A DNA stretch of 64,000 nt from Temnopleurus reevesii (taxonomy: Eukaryota; Echinodermata; Echinoidea; Temnopleuroida; Temnopleuridae). Made by a program: the position numbers and the translations under genes. This document shows, piece by piece, positions 33,401-48,400 of the stretch (the stretch's first letter is position 1; each line of letters opens with the position of its first letter). The stretch covers positions 49,753-113,752 of the forward strand of contig BQKZ01000039.1 of assembly GCA_036244855.1 (NCBI GenBank). The letters are read 5' to 3'. The notes under the pieces were generated by a model. That model was given only the letters and a program-made list of their open reading frames with translations, did not search any database and was not told the origin of the DNA.

Positions 33401-36400
33401 CAGATTTTGAAAAAAAAACACTTTATCTCCAATCAGTTTATCATGCTAATTAAAGTCATGAAAACAGTTTTTGGCTCTAGGTCACTAAACAGAGATGATA
33501 GAAAGCTAATTTTGTTGTATTTTTTGCACTGACTTTGACTTTTTTAAAATTAAAATATAAAGATAGATTTAGGGTATTTTCTCTCTAAATTTCTTTCCAG
33601 ACTTTAATACTATCATTATTAGATTGACTAGGCTGTCAACTTCATATCATGAAGAGAAAACAAGTATTATTTTGATGTTAGTTCCTTGTATATTAAACTT
33701 TCTTTTCAAAATATTGAAGTCTTTTTGCTTATTAAAGGTATTTTCTCTCTAAATTTCCTGCCAGACTTGAAGGTTATCTTCATTAGATTGATTAGGCTGT
33801 CAGCTTTCTCAAGTGATCAAGAAGAGTAATTTTGAATAGTTCCTTGTATACCAAACTTTTTCTGTGAAGATATTGAAGTCTTTTTTGTTTATTAAAGGTA
33901 TTTTCCATCTAACTTCCTTCCATACATGATGACTGTCTTTATGATATTAATTAGGCTGTCAGCTTTGTTAGAAAGGAGAGAAAACACGTACCTTTGATTA
34001 GTTTCTCATATATAAAACTTCCTTTTCAAAATATTGAAGTCTTTTTGTTTATGATAGGTATTTTCTCTCTAAATTTCCTGCCAGATCTGAAGGTTGTCTT
34101 CATTAAATTGATTAGGCTGTCAGTTTTCTCAAGTAATCAAGAAGAGAAAAGTGACTTTGAATAGTTCCTTGTATACCAATTTTTTTTGTAGAAAAGTCTT
34201 TTGGGTGTATCAAAGGTATTTTATCTCTAAATTTCTTGCCAGACCTGGAGGTTATCTTCATTAAATTGATTAGGCTGTCAGCTTTTTCAGGTAATCAAGA
34301 AGAGAAAAGTGACTTTGAATACTTCCTTGTATACCAAACTTTGTTTATAAAGATATTACATTCTTTCAGGTGTATCAAAGGTATTTTCTCTTTAAATTTC
34401 CTGCCAGACGTGAAGGTTGTCTTCATTAGATTCATTAGGCTCTCGGCTTTCTTAGGTAACCAATAAGAGAAAACAAGCAACTTTGATTACTTTTTATAGA
34501 AAAGATCTTATCAAAATATTGAACTCCTTCAGTTGTATGAAAGGTATTTTCTGTATAAATTTCCTGCCAGACCTGAAAATCTTCAATCAATTGATTAGGC
34601 TGTCAGCTTTTTCAAGTAATCAAGAAGAGAAAAGTGACTTTGAATAATTCCTTGTATACCAATTTTTTTTTTTGTAGAGAAGTCTTTTGGGTGTATCAAA
34701 GGTATTTTCTCTCTAAATTTCCTCTCAGACGTGAAGGTTGTCTTCATTAGATTGATTACTAGGCTGTCAGCTTTTTCAGGTAATCAAGAAGAGAAAACAA
34801 GTAATTAGGACCAGCATGTGGGTCAAGAGGAAATGTATGTCTGTCTCAGGTGGAGCGTGACCCCATTTCTTGGGTCAGACACGGTTGGAAATTCACTGGT
34901 GGAAGTTTGAAAATTCATTACCTTTGAATAAATTATCTGATTTTGCTCAAATTCTCTTGGTTTGTTCATCTTATTTGTCCTCATTCTCTGACAACATATC
35001 AATGTTTAAGAGAAGTTTCCATTTAATGAGATATGGCTTGAGTTCTGATTAAGGAAATGTTCAGATTACACAGTATTTAAGCGTAAATTTGCAACTTGAT
35101 CTTCTTATCGAGTCATACATGAAACCATGCTCTTAATGACAATTCCAGCTGTCACAAGTAATTAATTCTGGGCAAATTGATTTTCCGAGATCTTCCTGAC
35201 TTCCTTGAGTGATATGAACTGACTCAGAGTGTCTTTCACCTTTCACCATGCCCTTTTTGTGAAACCATCCCCAATCCCATTTGGTTGATTTTGGGAAATC
35301 TTGTTTGATGCATTTTGGTATAATTTCTCTTTCACCTTGCATGCTCTGTTTCCTCTATGAAACTAGTCACTAAATGATGATTTTAAATGCCTTGGATATA
35401 TATTTGTGGAGGCGTCTTGGTGTAATGGTTCTGACTGTCGACTTTCAACCCGAGGGTCGTACATGTAGGTTCGAATCCCACCCATGGCGTCAGTTTCCTT
35501 CAGCAAGAAATTAATCCGCGTTGTGCTGCACTCAACCCAGGTGAGGTGACTGGGTACGGTAGGAAGAAATTCCTTGAATACAGTGAGTGCCGAATGGTAG
35601 CCATGCTATAGCCGGGTAATAATGCACAGAGCACTTAGAAACACTTTGTATTAAGTGCTACATAAATGTTGTATATTATTGTATTATTATTCAGTCCTCA
35701 GATATATTTTTATTTTGATGTGAGGTCTAATTTGTCTTTCACATTGCCAATTCTGGTGCTTTCACAAAACCCAACCCCTAAATAGTATTTCAAATGCCTT
35801 GGATATTCAGTCCCACTACCCTTCTCCCCGGTATATTGAATTTGATAAGATCTCCTTTGATGCATTGGTATGATTTATCTCTCACCTGGAATACTCTCCT
35901 GTTTTTATGAAACTAGCCCCTTAATGATGAAAATGATGATTTCAAATGACAACTTTTGCTATTCAGTCCCCCAATATATTTGATTTTGCTAGATATTCTT
36001 TGATGCATTGGTATGATTTGTTTCTCACCTTTGTCTTTTATGAAACCAGCCCCTAAATGATGATTCTACGTGCCTTGGGTATTCAGTCCCCGATAATTAT
36101 ATTTAATTTTATGAGATCTTCCTTGATGAACCAAGTGCCATTCACCCTCCACACTCTGCCCCATTTATGTTTCTTGTGATGTCACTTGGGAGGGACAACT
36201 GTCTTTGCGTAACGATAAGATGGATATTCTTCAGGGAAAAAGAAACGAGTTTTAAACCCTTTGCTTTATATTCTGTTGGCAATTTTGTACCAAACAGTCG
36301 GATTTAATTAGGCGAATTCACAAAATACATTCTCCCAGCATATCCGGGATTTGGCAATGTAGGGGACTTGACTGCTTTGAAGGCACTCCTAAAACGATAG

Positions 36401-39400
36401 AAATTATGATAATGCATCGTATTTACTCAGGGTAGCCACCCCAGTTCTTCAAACTGTTCTTTCAACGGGCCCTGCAATAACATAGATGGATATTACCCTG
36501 GTTTATTGGATTCAGGCATACAAGCATACAATGTATGCTCATTTTTCACTCCCTCGAAAGTATTCCAGTAAGGTGCTTCTATTAAGGCACTGACTGATGA
36601 AGTAGCCAGAGTTTTCAAACAACTGCTCCCCAATCACACCTGGGTAGAATGCAGCATAGGGTGGATACATTTCTTGCTGAAGGGGTGGGGAGATATGCTT
36701 CAAAATTTTATCTAGCCTTTGGGGTGCCAAAATTTTGGTTACTTGAAGACATGATTAAAACAATTTTTCATGAAATGCTTAGATGTCGGCAGAGTTTCAT
36801 ATTTCTTCTAGTTAAAGAAGAAGTAACAAATATTGATATGTATGCATCCAGAATGCATCTCTAATTACCTGCCTCAGGTAGGAAATATGTATACAGTCCA
36901 TTTTGATTGACGTAACAGAGCGTTTGACCTCGGTTGACCGTCTACGGTACCTGTCCAGACCCCAAATTGACCAATCACATTTAATTAAGACTCAGGTACA
37001 GGTATTCTAGCGGAAACGCTGTGATAGACGACGGAAACATAAATGGGAAATGTCCGTGGGATAATTGATGTTTCTAATTGCTATAGGAAAGAAGAGAGAG
37101 AGAGACTGATGCATGTACATGTAGGTATACATTGTACCTTTGTGCAGTGATGTATGATTTCAGAGTTTGAATTTGTCTAGGCTTCGTTTAGAAATATTTA
37201 AATATTGAAATTTCACTACTTTTTTGACACAATCAATCTTGTGATAAATCGCAAATATTTAGTACATGGTTTGCCATGATGTACTTGTAAGATAAACTTC
37301 ACAGTAAAGCACAGAGATAAAAAGAGATTTACTACCTTTGAAATCAGACAGCCGCATGTTATTTCACGTACTTGTGTACAATAATATTAATGGAAAAATG
37401 TTTTTCTTTAAACTTTTTCCTACTGGATTTGGCTTTTGACTCATAGAATGAGTTTAATGGATGGCACAATGAATGAAACTCATACAGGAATTACACATAT
37501 TGTGGTTTAGTGAAGTAGATTTCCACCCATTTTGTCACAACCGGTGGTCTACCACCATTTATTGCCTTCTCATCGTCATTCCCAACATTCTCAACAATAC
37601 CTACATGTACGCAAGGAGACACAGTAAATCCCTTATTTACCAATTACCGTATGTGCCATGAATGAGATGTAACTCACACCCCCTTAACCTTTTGCTTCGG
37701 CAAACTCTGTCCAATCTAACTTATAGGATCGCATTGAAAGAGAAATTGGACTTGATTTTTAATCCTTGTAGTTGGGATCAAATTTCAGCGCATTTCTGCC
37801 CAGTCATTCCCACCTCGCGCCTATAAATACTCCCTCACACGTCGCTAATGCCGTAGTAAATTGGCAAACCTCGACTGTTCTGTTGTTCCTTTGCGCCCAA
37901 GACGGCCGTATTTGTTTAATCCCATCCGTCTGCTCCTAATTCACGGCCGTCTCTAGAGGGGGTGCTCATTTCCTTTTGTATAACAAGCGGAGAGTGTTTC
38001 CTCTTCCAGTAGTTGTGTTTTGCGGGTGGGAGAATGATAGGATATCAGATGGATACTGACTCATTTGCTTGGTTTGTATTCACCTGTGTTTATAGAGACG
38101 ACTCTTACACTATCCCCGACACATATGGTTTCACTCAGAATGAGGCTTCAGGATCTTGTTTTGATTTTTTTTGTGTAAATTGGCTGATTTTGGGATATAT
38201 AAGAGTTGACAAAAATTGCAGCTTTGCACCCCTCAAGATCCATGTAGCACTACACCTGCCTTTGGAAACTTTAATAAATAATTCTGCAAATGATCCATGT
38301 CCCTCCCGCCTCAACCATTACTCATAATTTCCTAGGCAAAAAACAACATTAATTTTTTACCTCCCCTTAGCCAACCCCCCCCCCCCCCCCCNTTTAAAAG
38401 TTTTCCTCCTGTCACAAACTTCCATCTACCCTTCCTCCAACTTTACAAGCCCCTCTTATAAACATTTATTACCACTCACAAATTTTTATTTTTCTCCTAC
38501 AAACCTTCTCCACCCCTCCAACAAATTTTCTTTCACGCATTCCAACAAACTCGTATGTACTCCTAAATCCAACTTTTTTTACCCCTGCTAATTTTTTTTT
38601 ACACTTCTCAAACAAGCTTTTCTTTGCCTCCACAATAAGCTTTCCTTTCCCCATATTGCAAACTTTCCTTTACCTCTCAGACAAGCCTCCCTTTACATTT
38701 TCCACAAATTTTCTACCCCCTCAAACTTTCCTTAACCCCTCAAATAAAATCTCAATTACCCCTCCCATGTATTTCCACATCCCTCCCTTCTACTCTCATT
38801 AGCCACTCCCATCTGCATTTTGTTACCGTACCCATGCACCGTCATGCACAGATCCTTGGGGGTTCCCGATCCGCCATGTTATGGAAATTAAACATAGCCC
38901 TTGCTAGGGGCTCGAGCTTGGCAGCAATTTTGCTAGAGTGCTCTTTACCTCACGTCCTGAAACTGAATACCTCTGACATGGATCACTCTCTGATACCATA
39001 TAGCGAGTTGTGGAACATTTGAGGAACAAGGGTGACTCTTATGGATAGCATCTGCAACATCTGCACAGCATGCAGAGAATATGCTTTATTAAAGTGAATC
39101 TCTTATCATTGTAACAATCAAAATCATTTTTTTTTTTAATTGCATCCAAGCTTTTATGTTATTATAGCAAAATATGATGATGTTAATGATGATGCTGATG
39201 CTGAATGATGATGACGATGAGGATGATGATGACAATGATAATGATATTAATGCTGATGATGATGATGTAGATGATGATGATGGTGATGATGATGATCATG
39301 ATATTGATGCTGATGATGATGATGTAGATGATGATGATTATGATGAAATTTGTTCCAAGGTGTATCATTTAATGTTCAATATTCCTGTTTACATTACAGT

Positions 39401-42400
39401 AATAAATTAAAAGAATAAATGAGTACAAATATTAATTTGGTTCTCACAAGAATCAGAATTTATTTTCTTCCTTTCTTACTTTCTGTTCTCATTTATTACA
39501 ATTAGACAGTTCCCATCCAAATTAAATTTCAAAATCAGAACAAGAAATTCTCCTGAAGAATACAATGCGGGAGATTACCAAGTAGATATGGAAGCGGATG
39601 AACGGGATCAGGGAGGAGGAAATCTGGGTTTTCAGTGACAATTCTTGGTGAATATTGTTGACATGTGTTGGTGTCACAGGTTTGAAATTAAGGTTTCTGC
39701 ATCATGCTACGATTATATAAAAGTACCCCCTTTAATTCACTGCGTGACAACTTCTATTTTTAATTCATGCTTCTACATTCCTCGAATAACTTATGAAAAA
39801 GTGTCATTACTGGTATTTTATTTCTTTCAAGCTCTGCAAAGGATATGTTGAGTAAAAGTATTTAGGATTTGTAGCGAAATGATTGAATGAATTTGATAAT
39901 TTCTCACACTGGAAGTTTTTCTCATTTCGACACTTTGCTATGCTCATATGTAGGAAAAACCAAATTTGACATACGCAATGTTGTTACTAGAATTTGTTTT
40001 ACACCCACAACTCTAATGATACATGTACTGTACATGTATTTATGTTTAGTATGTGTACTTACCCCACATAAAATATTCGACCTCATACGAAAATACAATT
40101 TCCTTGTAATGTTTGTACCATCAAGTTACCGCCTTATTCTTATGCTTGCATCTTCGGCATTGTTTAGAAGGCGGACGGGGAGGATATGAGATATTGTTGA
40201 TTATTGTCTCTCTCTCTCTCTCTCTCTCTATCTCTTTCTCTTTCTCAAACAGCCTGTATGTATGAACACACCCTCATTACCACCTTACTACTTTGTTGCA
40301 TCTTGGGTATTGTTTAGAAGGTGGACGAGTGAGGATATGAGATATTGATTATTCTCTCTCTCTCTCTCTCTCTCTCTCTATAAAACACCCTTTATGTATG
40401 ACCACACCCTTTTTACCACCTTACTATCATCCTTGCATCTCCAGCATTGTTCAGAATGGGGACTAAGGAGAATAAGAAGTATTCAACCTCATACAGAATA
40501 GAGTTTCTTTTAATGTGTGAACAGGCCCAATTTACCACCTCGTTCGCTAGCATCTTCAGCATTGTTTAGAAGGCGGACAGGTGGGATAGGATATGTTGAT
40601 TATTGTCTCTCTCTTTCAGACAACCTGAATGTTTTAACACACCCTAGTACCCACTTTGATATTATGCCTTCATCTTTTGCTTTGTTTCGAAGGCAGACCA
40701 GGGAGGAATAAGAATATGAGACCTTACAAAGAAAAAAAAATCTTTCTGATGTTTGAACACACCCTTGTTACCACCTTACTGTTATGCTTGCATCTTCGGC
40801 ATTGTTTAGAAGGCGGACGGGGAGGATATGAGATGTTGATTATTGTCTCTCTCTCTCTCTCTCTATCTCTTTCTCTTTCTCAAACAGCCTGTATGTATGA
40901 ACACACCCTCATTACCACCTTAATATTATGATAGCATCTTCGGCATTGTTTAGAAGGCGGACGGGGAGGATATGAGATGTTGATTATTGTCTCTCTCTCT
41001 CTCTCTCTATCTCTTTCTCTTTCTCAAACAGCCTGTATGTATGAACACACCCTCATTACCACCTTAATATTATGATAGCATCTTCGGCATTGTTTAGAAG
41101 GCGGAAATTGAGGATATGAGATGTTGTTGGTTATTCTCTCTCTCTCAAACAACCCGTATGAACACACCCCATTTATCACCTTACATTTATGCTTGCGTCT
41201 TCGGCATTGTTTAGAAGGCGGACGAGGGAGGATATGAGATGTTGATTAATCTCTTCCTTCCTCCACCCTTGTTCAGACGAGTCCCAGGACAGCGACGCTT
41301 CCTTTATTGCTTTCCTGAGGGCAGACCAGATTATTAAAGCCCTTTTACACTCTAAAAATACTGAAATTCTGTTCAATAAAGTTTAGGTTTTTGCATAGAT
41401 TTTTTTTATTTGATTTTATTCATTTGTTAAGACAGAAATACAATACAATCAAACCTTGTTATAAAGAGCACTGATATAACGAGCTCTCCTCATAACATGG
41501 TAATTTACCTGGTCCCATCTCTTTGTATCTTATTGTATTTTGGCCCTGATATAACAAGGGGTCAATATAAAGAGGTAATTTCTCTGGACCCAACGACCTC
41601 ATTTTAACATGGTTAGACTGTATATGAACAATGTAAAGTAATATAAAAAAATCTTGACAAGATTAACCCACGAAAGTTCGAAAGTAGAAAGAGACTTTAC
41701 CAAAGTGCTTTGAGACTTGGGCTTTCATTTTTTTTAGCACTTTGTAAGCAAAGCAAGCTGAAATTGCACAGTGCATCACAATCACACGTAGTGGATGATA
41801 CTAGAAATTTGTGATCACTAGCCAATCAAATGCAAATCAGGTGCAAATTAAAAACTGCATTTTCATCCGTGCATGGTCTGCACCTTTCACAAGACGTACA
41901 TTGATTTTGATTGGTACATACATTCAACTTCAAATTTGCAATTGATCACAATCTTCTAGCTGCACCCTTTAAGGTAGAAAACTACATTTGCACACATTAC
42001 GATTATGCTTACAACTTGTTGTGTACCTCAGATATGCCATTATGATAACCTCTATGAAGTATTTTAGTCGAATGTAGTCCAGAATATTTAATTCAAATAA
42101 AAATCTATTCTATCATAATTCATCTTGACACCAACGGTATCGCGATACTCCTAGCGTATTCCGGTACCACACACACAAACAAAACTTTAATACACTGCCA
42201 CACCATGCGGAATACGCACTGAGAGAGACTTTTGCGCTATTGGTCAACGTGGGATTAACGGCTGTTTTGAATTTTGAACGTACAGTGAATTAGTTCGGTG
42301 CCCGAATAGAAGAATCATTATTGGAATAACTATAAATGCGCCTCTCATGACCAATCTTTGTGCTTCATTGATTGGTGATAAGTTCTAACATTTAGCACTC

Positions 42401-45400
42401 TTCAACATAACACAACAATCTTTGAAAGTCAAATTTTAGGCTGCAAAAGAAGTATTCTACCTTTAAAGAGTTCAATCCTTGTAGAGGCATCTCAATTAGT
42501 TTTGATGAATGTGTGAGAGATCCTTTTTAATGAAAAAAAAACAATGATCTTAAAATTTAGTACTGGTAGTTGGTAGTATCAAAGATGAGATTTATAATGT
42601 GCGCTGTATTGCTATTGGGTAAAATTTGCTCTGCGAATTTCTCAAATGAAAACAATTTTCTTTAACATTTATTATATAGTTTTCCAGAGCTGATGCAACC
42701 ATTTCTAATTAATTACTAAATGAAATAGAATTTACTAACTATAATGCGCAATAAAACATATTTATGGTGACAAAATGATAATTTATGATAAGGAATAAGC
42801 AGTAAGAAAACTGTATTATTGTAGTTGTTTCCAATACTTTTTAATAATGCTCTACAGTTACTCATCAAATTAAATTCTTATCAGAGCTAGTGTTTCAAAT
42901 CCAAAATGAGAATCAATGGCATGATAAATGCNACTGAAATTCTGTTCAATAAAGTTTAGGTTTTTGCATAGAGTTTTTTATTTGATTTTATTAATTTGTG
43001 AAGACAGAAATACAATACAATCAAACCTTGTTATAAAGAGCACTGATATAATGAGCTCTCGTTATAACAAGGTAATTTACCTGGTCCCATCTCTTTGTAT
43101 TTCATTGTATTTTGGCCCTGATATAACAAGGTTTCAATATAAAGAGGTAATTTCTCTGGTCCCAACCACCTCGTTATAACAAGGTTAGACTATATTGAGC
43201 AATGTAAAGAAATCTTGACACAAATAACTCATGAAAGCTCAAAAGCTAATAGAGACTACACCAAAGTGCTTTGAGACTTACGCTTTCATTTTTTTAGCAC
43301 TTTGTAAGCACAGTTTGCAAAAGTACATTGTAATCACACAGACATGGTGTTGCTAAAAACTTGTGATCAATAGCAAATCAACTGCAAATCAGGTGCAAAT
43401 TAAAAATTATACTTTCATTTGCACATGGTCTGCACTTTTTACAAGACGTGCATTGATATTTTATACACTCAACTGCAACTTTGCAATTGATTGCAATCTT
43501 CTAGTTACACCCTTATAGAGTTCCATCCATATTGAAGCACTCTGGATATTTTTTTTAATGAATGTGTTAGACACCCTTTTCAATTAAAAAAACAAGAAAT
43601 CAAAATTAAAGATATCAAAATATAATAGTTTTCTAGTATCAAAGGTAAAATTTATATTATGCACTCATTGCACTGTTATTGGGTAACATTTGCTCTGTGA
43701 ATGTCTCAAATGAAAACAAAGTATGTTTTTGTTTGACAAAGTCTGTGTTTGTTTGACATTTATTATCTAGTTTTCTCAGAGCTCATACAGCCATTTTTAA
43801 TTAATTATCAAATGATATATAATTTACCAAGCATAATTGATAAAATATATCAATGGCACTGACAAAATGAGATATTATGATAAGGAATAAGAAGCAACAA
43901 AATTGTATTTTCGTAGTTCTGTCCAATTCTTTTTTTATAGAGCTCTAGTTACTCATCAAATTAAATTGTTATCAGAGCTAACGTTTCAAATCCAAAATGA
44001 GAATCAATGGCATGATAAATGTCCCCCTTAATTATGATTATTTAATAATTACCTATACTTATGTATCATGGCTTTAAATTCATTCCATAGGCCATGGAAG
44101 TCTGGAGGTGCTTAATACAGGAAGACCCTGGGAATTTCGGGAGCATCCCACGAGTCCGACAGCCCACGAGTCCGACAGCTCACAAGTCCGACAGAAATGA
44201 ATATAAGACTACTACATCGACAATTTTCAAAATGAGGTTCGAGCTAGACATTTTTACTTTCACGCTCGCAAGATCGACACTGACAAATTATTTGCTTTGA
44301 GCCCGACAACACGCAAACAGACCTACAAGACCGACTAACGTAAATATAGTGCNNNNNNNNNNNNNNNNNNNNNNNNNNNNNNNNNNNNNNNNNNNNNNNN
44401 NNNNNNNNNNNNNNNNNNNNNNNNNNNNNNNNNNNNNNNNNNNNNNNNNNNNNNNNNNNNNNNNNNNNNNNNNNNNNNNNNNNNNNNNNNNNNNNNNNNN
44501 NNNNNNNNNNNNNNNNNNNNNNNNNNNNNNNNNNNNNNNNNNNNNNNNNNNNNNNNNNNNNNNNNNNNNNNNNNNNNNNNNNNNNNNNNNNNNNNNNNNN
44601 NNNNNNNNNNNNNNNNNNNNNNNNNNNNNNNNNNNNNNNNNNNNNNNNNNNNNNNNNNNNNNNNNNNNNNNNNNNNNNNNNNNNNNNNNNNNNNNNNNNN
44701 NNNNNNNNNNNNNNNNNNNNNNNNNNNNNNNNNNNNNNNNNNNNNNNNNNNNNNNNNNNNNNNNNNNNNNNNNNNNNNNNNNNNNNNNNNNNNNNNNNNN
44801 NNNNNNNNNNNNNNNNNNNNNNNNNNNNNNNNNNNNNNNNNNNNNNNNNNNNNNNNNNNNNNNNNNNNNNNNNNNNNNNNNNNNNNNNNNNNNNNNNNNN
44901 NNNNNNNNNNNNNNNNNNNNNNNNNNNNNNNNNNNNNNNNNNNNNNNNNNNNNNNNNNNNNNNNNNNNNNNNNNNGATGAAGATGAAGATGAAGATGAAG
45001 ATGAAGATGAAGATGAAGATGGAGATGAAGATGAAGATGAAGATGAAGATGAAGATGAAGATGAAGATGAAGATGGAGATGGAGATGAAGATGAAAATGA
45101 AGATGAAGATGAAGATGAAGATGAAGATGAAGATGAGAAAGACAAACAGGAAGAGGAGGGGAAGGAGGATGATGATGAGAGGGAGTAACATGAGGAGTTA
45201 GAAGAGGAGGGGTATACAGTACTTCTTTTTTTTTTTTACCAGCTGACTGGCTCTCTTTATTTAGCTTCCAAATCCTGACTGGTAGTACATGTACAATGCA
45301 TAACATTTTTTTCCACATTAAAACAATAGTAAAAACATACAACAATTTGTTCATTAACTAATTAAAGTTTGCCACTTCTTGGCATGAAAAGACAAATTAC

Positions 45401-48400
45401 ATTTTCTTGATGCTATGATTTTTTTCAACTTTTTCTAAATACATAATTTCTTTCTTACTTACAGTAGTACAAATTAGATAATTTCAATTTTAATCGTGAT
45501 TTTTTTAAAAATAAACAACATACCACATTTATCATTTACCATTGTAAAATAAATATTTGGGCATAGTCTATTACATGCCATTTCAAATTGACTAACATGA
45601 AATTTGCAGTTAAACTTATAAATACATGTATGTTCAATGAAAATGAATCGTAAGTCTATATGTAAAATGTCTACAGCATAGATTATTTTACAATTAGGCC
45701 CCAGGTGCCAATACAACACCTCAGTTTAAAGCCCAAGTATAGTTTTGGAAAAGATGAAGAAAGGTGAATTTTGGGGATGTTTATCATGACATGTAATTCT
45801 AAGAGCCATTTTGAAACCATGGCATATTTTTTTACGAACTGATTCTTTTGAAAATGTGAATTTGACCGTTAAATCATATTTAGCGCTCTCTCTTGGTTAT
45901 AGCAATATTTTGCTCGTTATCGAGCATATACAAAGTTATTTCCGAGATTTGACAATATAATGATATAGAGATATATACACAACAATTAAATTCTGAAATT
46001 TTCATCCAATTCTGAGCATGGTTGTCCTTTATCAAGAAAGAAAATATTGAAATAGTGTGGTGCAGCACCACACCAAAAAAATTGCACATTTTAGGTAATA
46101 GCTTTTCCCAAACTCGTTCATTTTTCGCACAATGTTTTGTGCAATATATTTATGATAATATATTTCATGTACATTTTTGTAGATTTGAAGACAAAATCTG
46201 ATGATAAAAATATTCGCTTTTACCAAAACTGTACTTGGGCATTAATGTGTGATGTATGATATTAGTGTGAAGTTACCATGGTAACATATGTATACAAGTG
46301 AAAAATTAGCACCAAAAGAGTTTAAGAAACTTTGACAATCACTGAATATAGCTGCGTCATTGAAGCTTTCCCTGACCCTCTAGTTGTATCCTGAAACACT
46401 AGCCATTCCAGAAATGACTGGACTACCTGTGCTTGGTGTCTTGTTTGGACGTTCGGACTTTGTGTGTGTTTGAGTACATAAGATGACCATTAGGAAATAA
46501 TAAAATTGTCAAATTATCAATGTTGATGAATTTGAAGAAGTTCTTTTGGTGAAGGATGAAGAAGAACAAATAGCAATATACATATAGGCGATGTCTTGCA
46601 ATATGTAAATTATCAAGGGTTGTGAACAATGGTTGTGACGATTCAACTGATACTGCTAGTCCCAGCGGAAACATTGCACTGTTTTGTAATTTGCACATCT
46701 TGAGACATTTTGTCAAATTTCTCCATCATTACAAGCAACATAAATTGTAGAGTTTTTTTTTAGGAAAATCAATTAGCGATATGATTCTTCAAAGTCAAAC
46801 TAAATTTAAGTGCAAATTAATTTCTACGGTATTTCTATCAATGAATAAATATACTCTTTAATGAATCTTGGAAAAATATGTCATGTTTGGGACTATTAAG
46901 TTTGGTTATGCTCAAATTGCTGTGTTTTATGGGATAAAAGGACAGATGAAAATGTGTATGTAAAGAGCAAGAGTAATATAATGTTTGAGATTTTTCATTT
47001 TTATCATTGTATATCATTTTTATTTTTGTATTTAATAATATAAACGGTCAGTTGAAAATATATGGGCATCAGGTTATGACCTAACCTATTTTGTAAATTC
47101 AATTTTTAGATGAACAAATTTGGATTCTCTAAGGTCAATGTTGACTGACATGGTCTTGCATTTATAGACCCCACTTGTTAATTGTGATTGAAATAGCCCT
47201 TGCTCTAATGAAGAAAGGAAGTTATCAGGTAAAGTTACCTCTCCCCCGAGGCAATCTTGAGATATTCATCATCATCTTCATCTTAGCCTTAGAGAGAATG
47301 ATCAGTCAACAGGTGATCTTCATCCTCTAGCAAACTAGCCTACAGGTAACACTGTGAGCAGAAGGGACAAAGGCCTGGGACAAAGTAAACAACTTCAATT
47401 CAAACATAAATAATTATTAGATACACAAAAAATAATAGCTGCCAACTATTACTAATTTTTTTGTAATTTATCCCTCAGATTTGTCAAGTTTTGTGCTAGT
47501 CCCAATAGAGATTACTAATTTTGGCAACACTAGCACCATGCATTTCAATGTAAAATATGTGAAGATTTACGAATTTGGAACAGGATTATTGTTATTACCT
47601 ATTGACTCATGTTGGCAGCTGTGAAAATAGTTCCATTACTTTGCCCCCTTATTCTGCGGAGAGATGTTGAACATCTGGCTGCGAATGAACGTATGTGCTT
47701 GTTTCTTGTGTGATCATGAAGCTATTGTGAAGGCTTGAATAAAGCTGTTTATTTTGTCCCATTCCTTTTCCCTTCTGCTCACAGTGTATAGGCCAAATCA
47801 GGCAAAATTCATCAAGTAGTACATTACGCTCTGAATTTGATTGTTCAGAGAGTAATCTATTTCCATCATCCTGGTGGACAAATCTGAACAAAATCTTGAA
47901 ATCCAAGTTGTTAATTAAAATTCAATAAGTGATCTTCATCCTCCAGCAAACTAGCATACAGGTGTAGACCCAATCAGGCAAAAACAGCATGTAGTACTCT
48001 CTAAACTTAAGCGTGTAGAAAGTAAATCTATTTTGATTGTCCCGGTTACAAGCACCTTCCATCTTATTTGAAAAGAGAAACGAGAATATAGAGAAACGAT
48101 AATTGCATGAGAAATGAGTACTATACAGTTATGTGCACGTATTCCATGTATTAATTTGTGAATCCCAGGAGATACAAATTCTCCCTCCATGTTACTTTGC
48201 TCTCATTTCCACAACATGAACAGTGAAATACTGCCATCTCTAGATCAATCACAATTACAGTTCACAGTAATTTGACAGTGTACCATAAATGCATGTTCAC
48301 ATACAATACACAGTCAAACAGTTACCTGTTTCTTTACATTTTTAGATTCAATTTAGGAATAAGAGCTCACAACTATGCAATGTACATAATTGTCATGTTA

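Noticed and set aside
38013..38327. 104-codon frame as a nested gene
   Set aside because: No homology, splice context or composition supports coding.
41277..41386. Alternative last exon of CWC27
   Set aside because: Joining to exon 10 creates TG+A, an immediate stop, so the frame seen there would not be used.
44244..45354. Large frames spanning the N gap near 44.4-45.3 kb
   Set aside because: They are mostly unknown bases plus a (GATGAA)n repeat.
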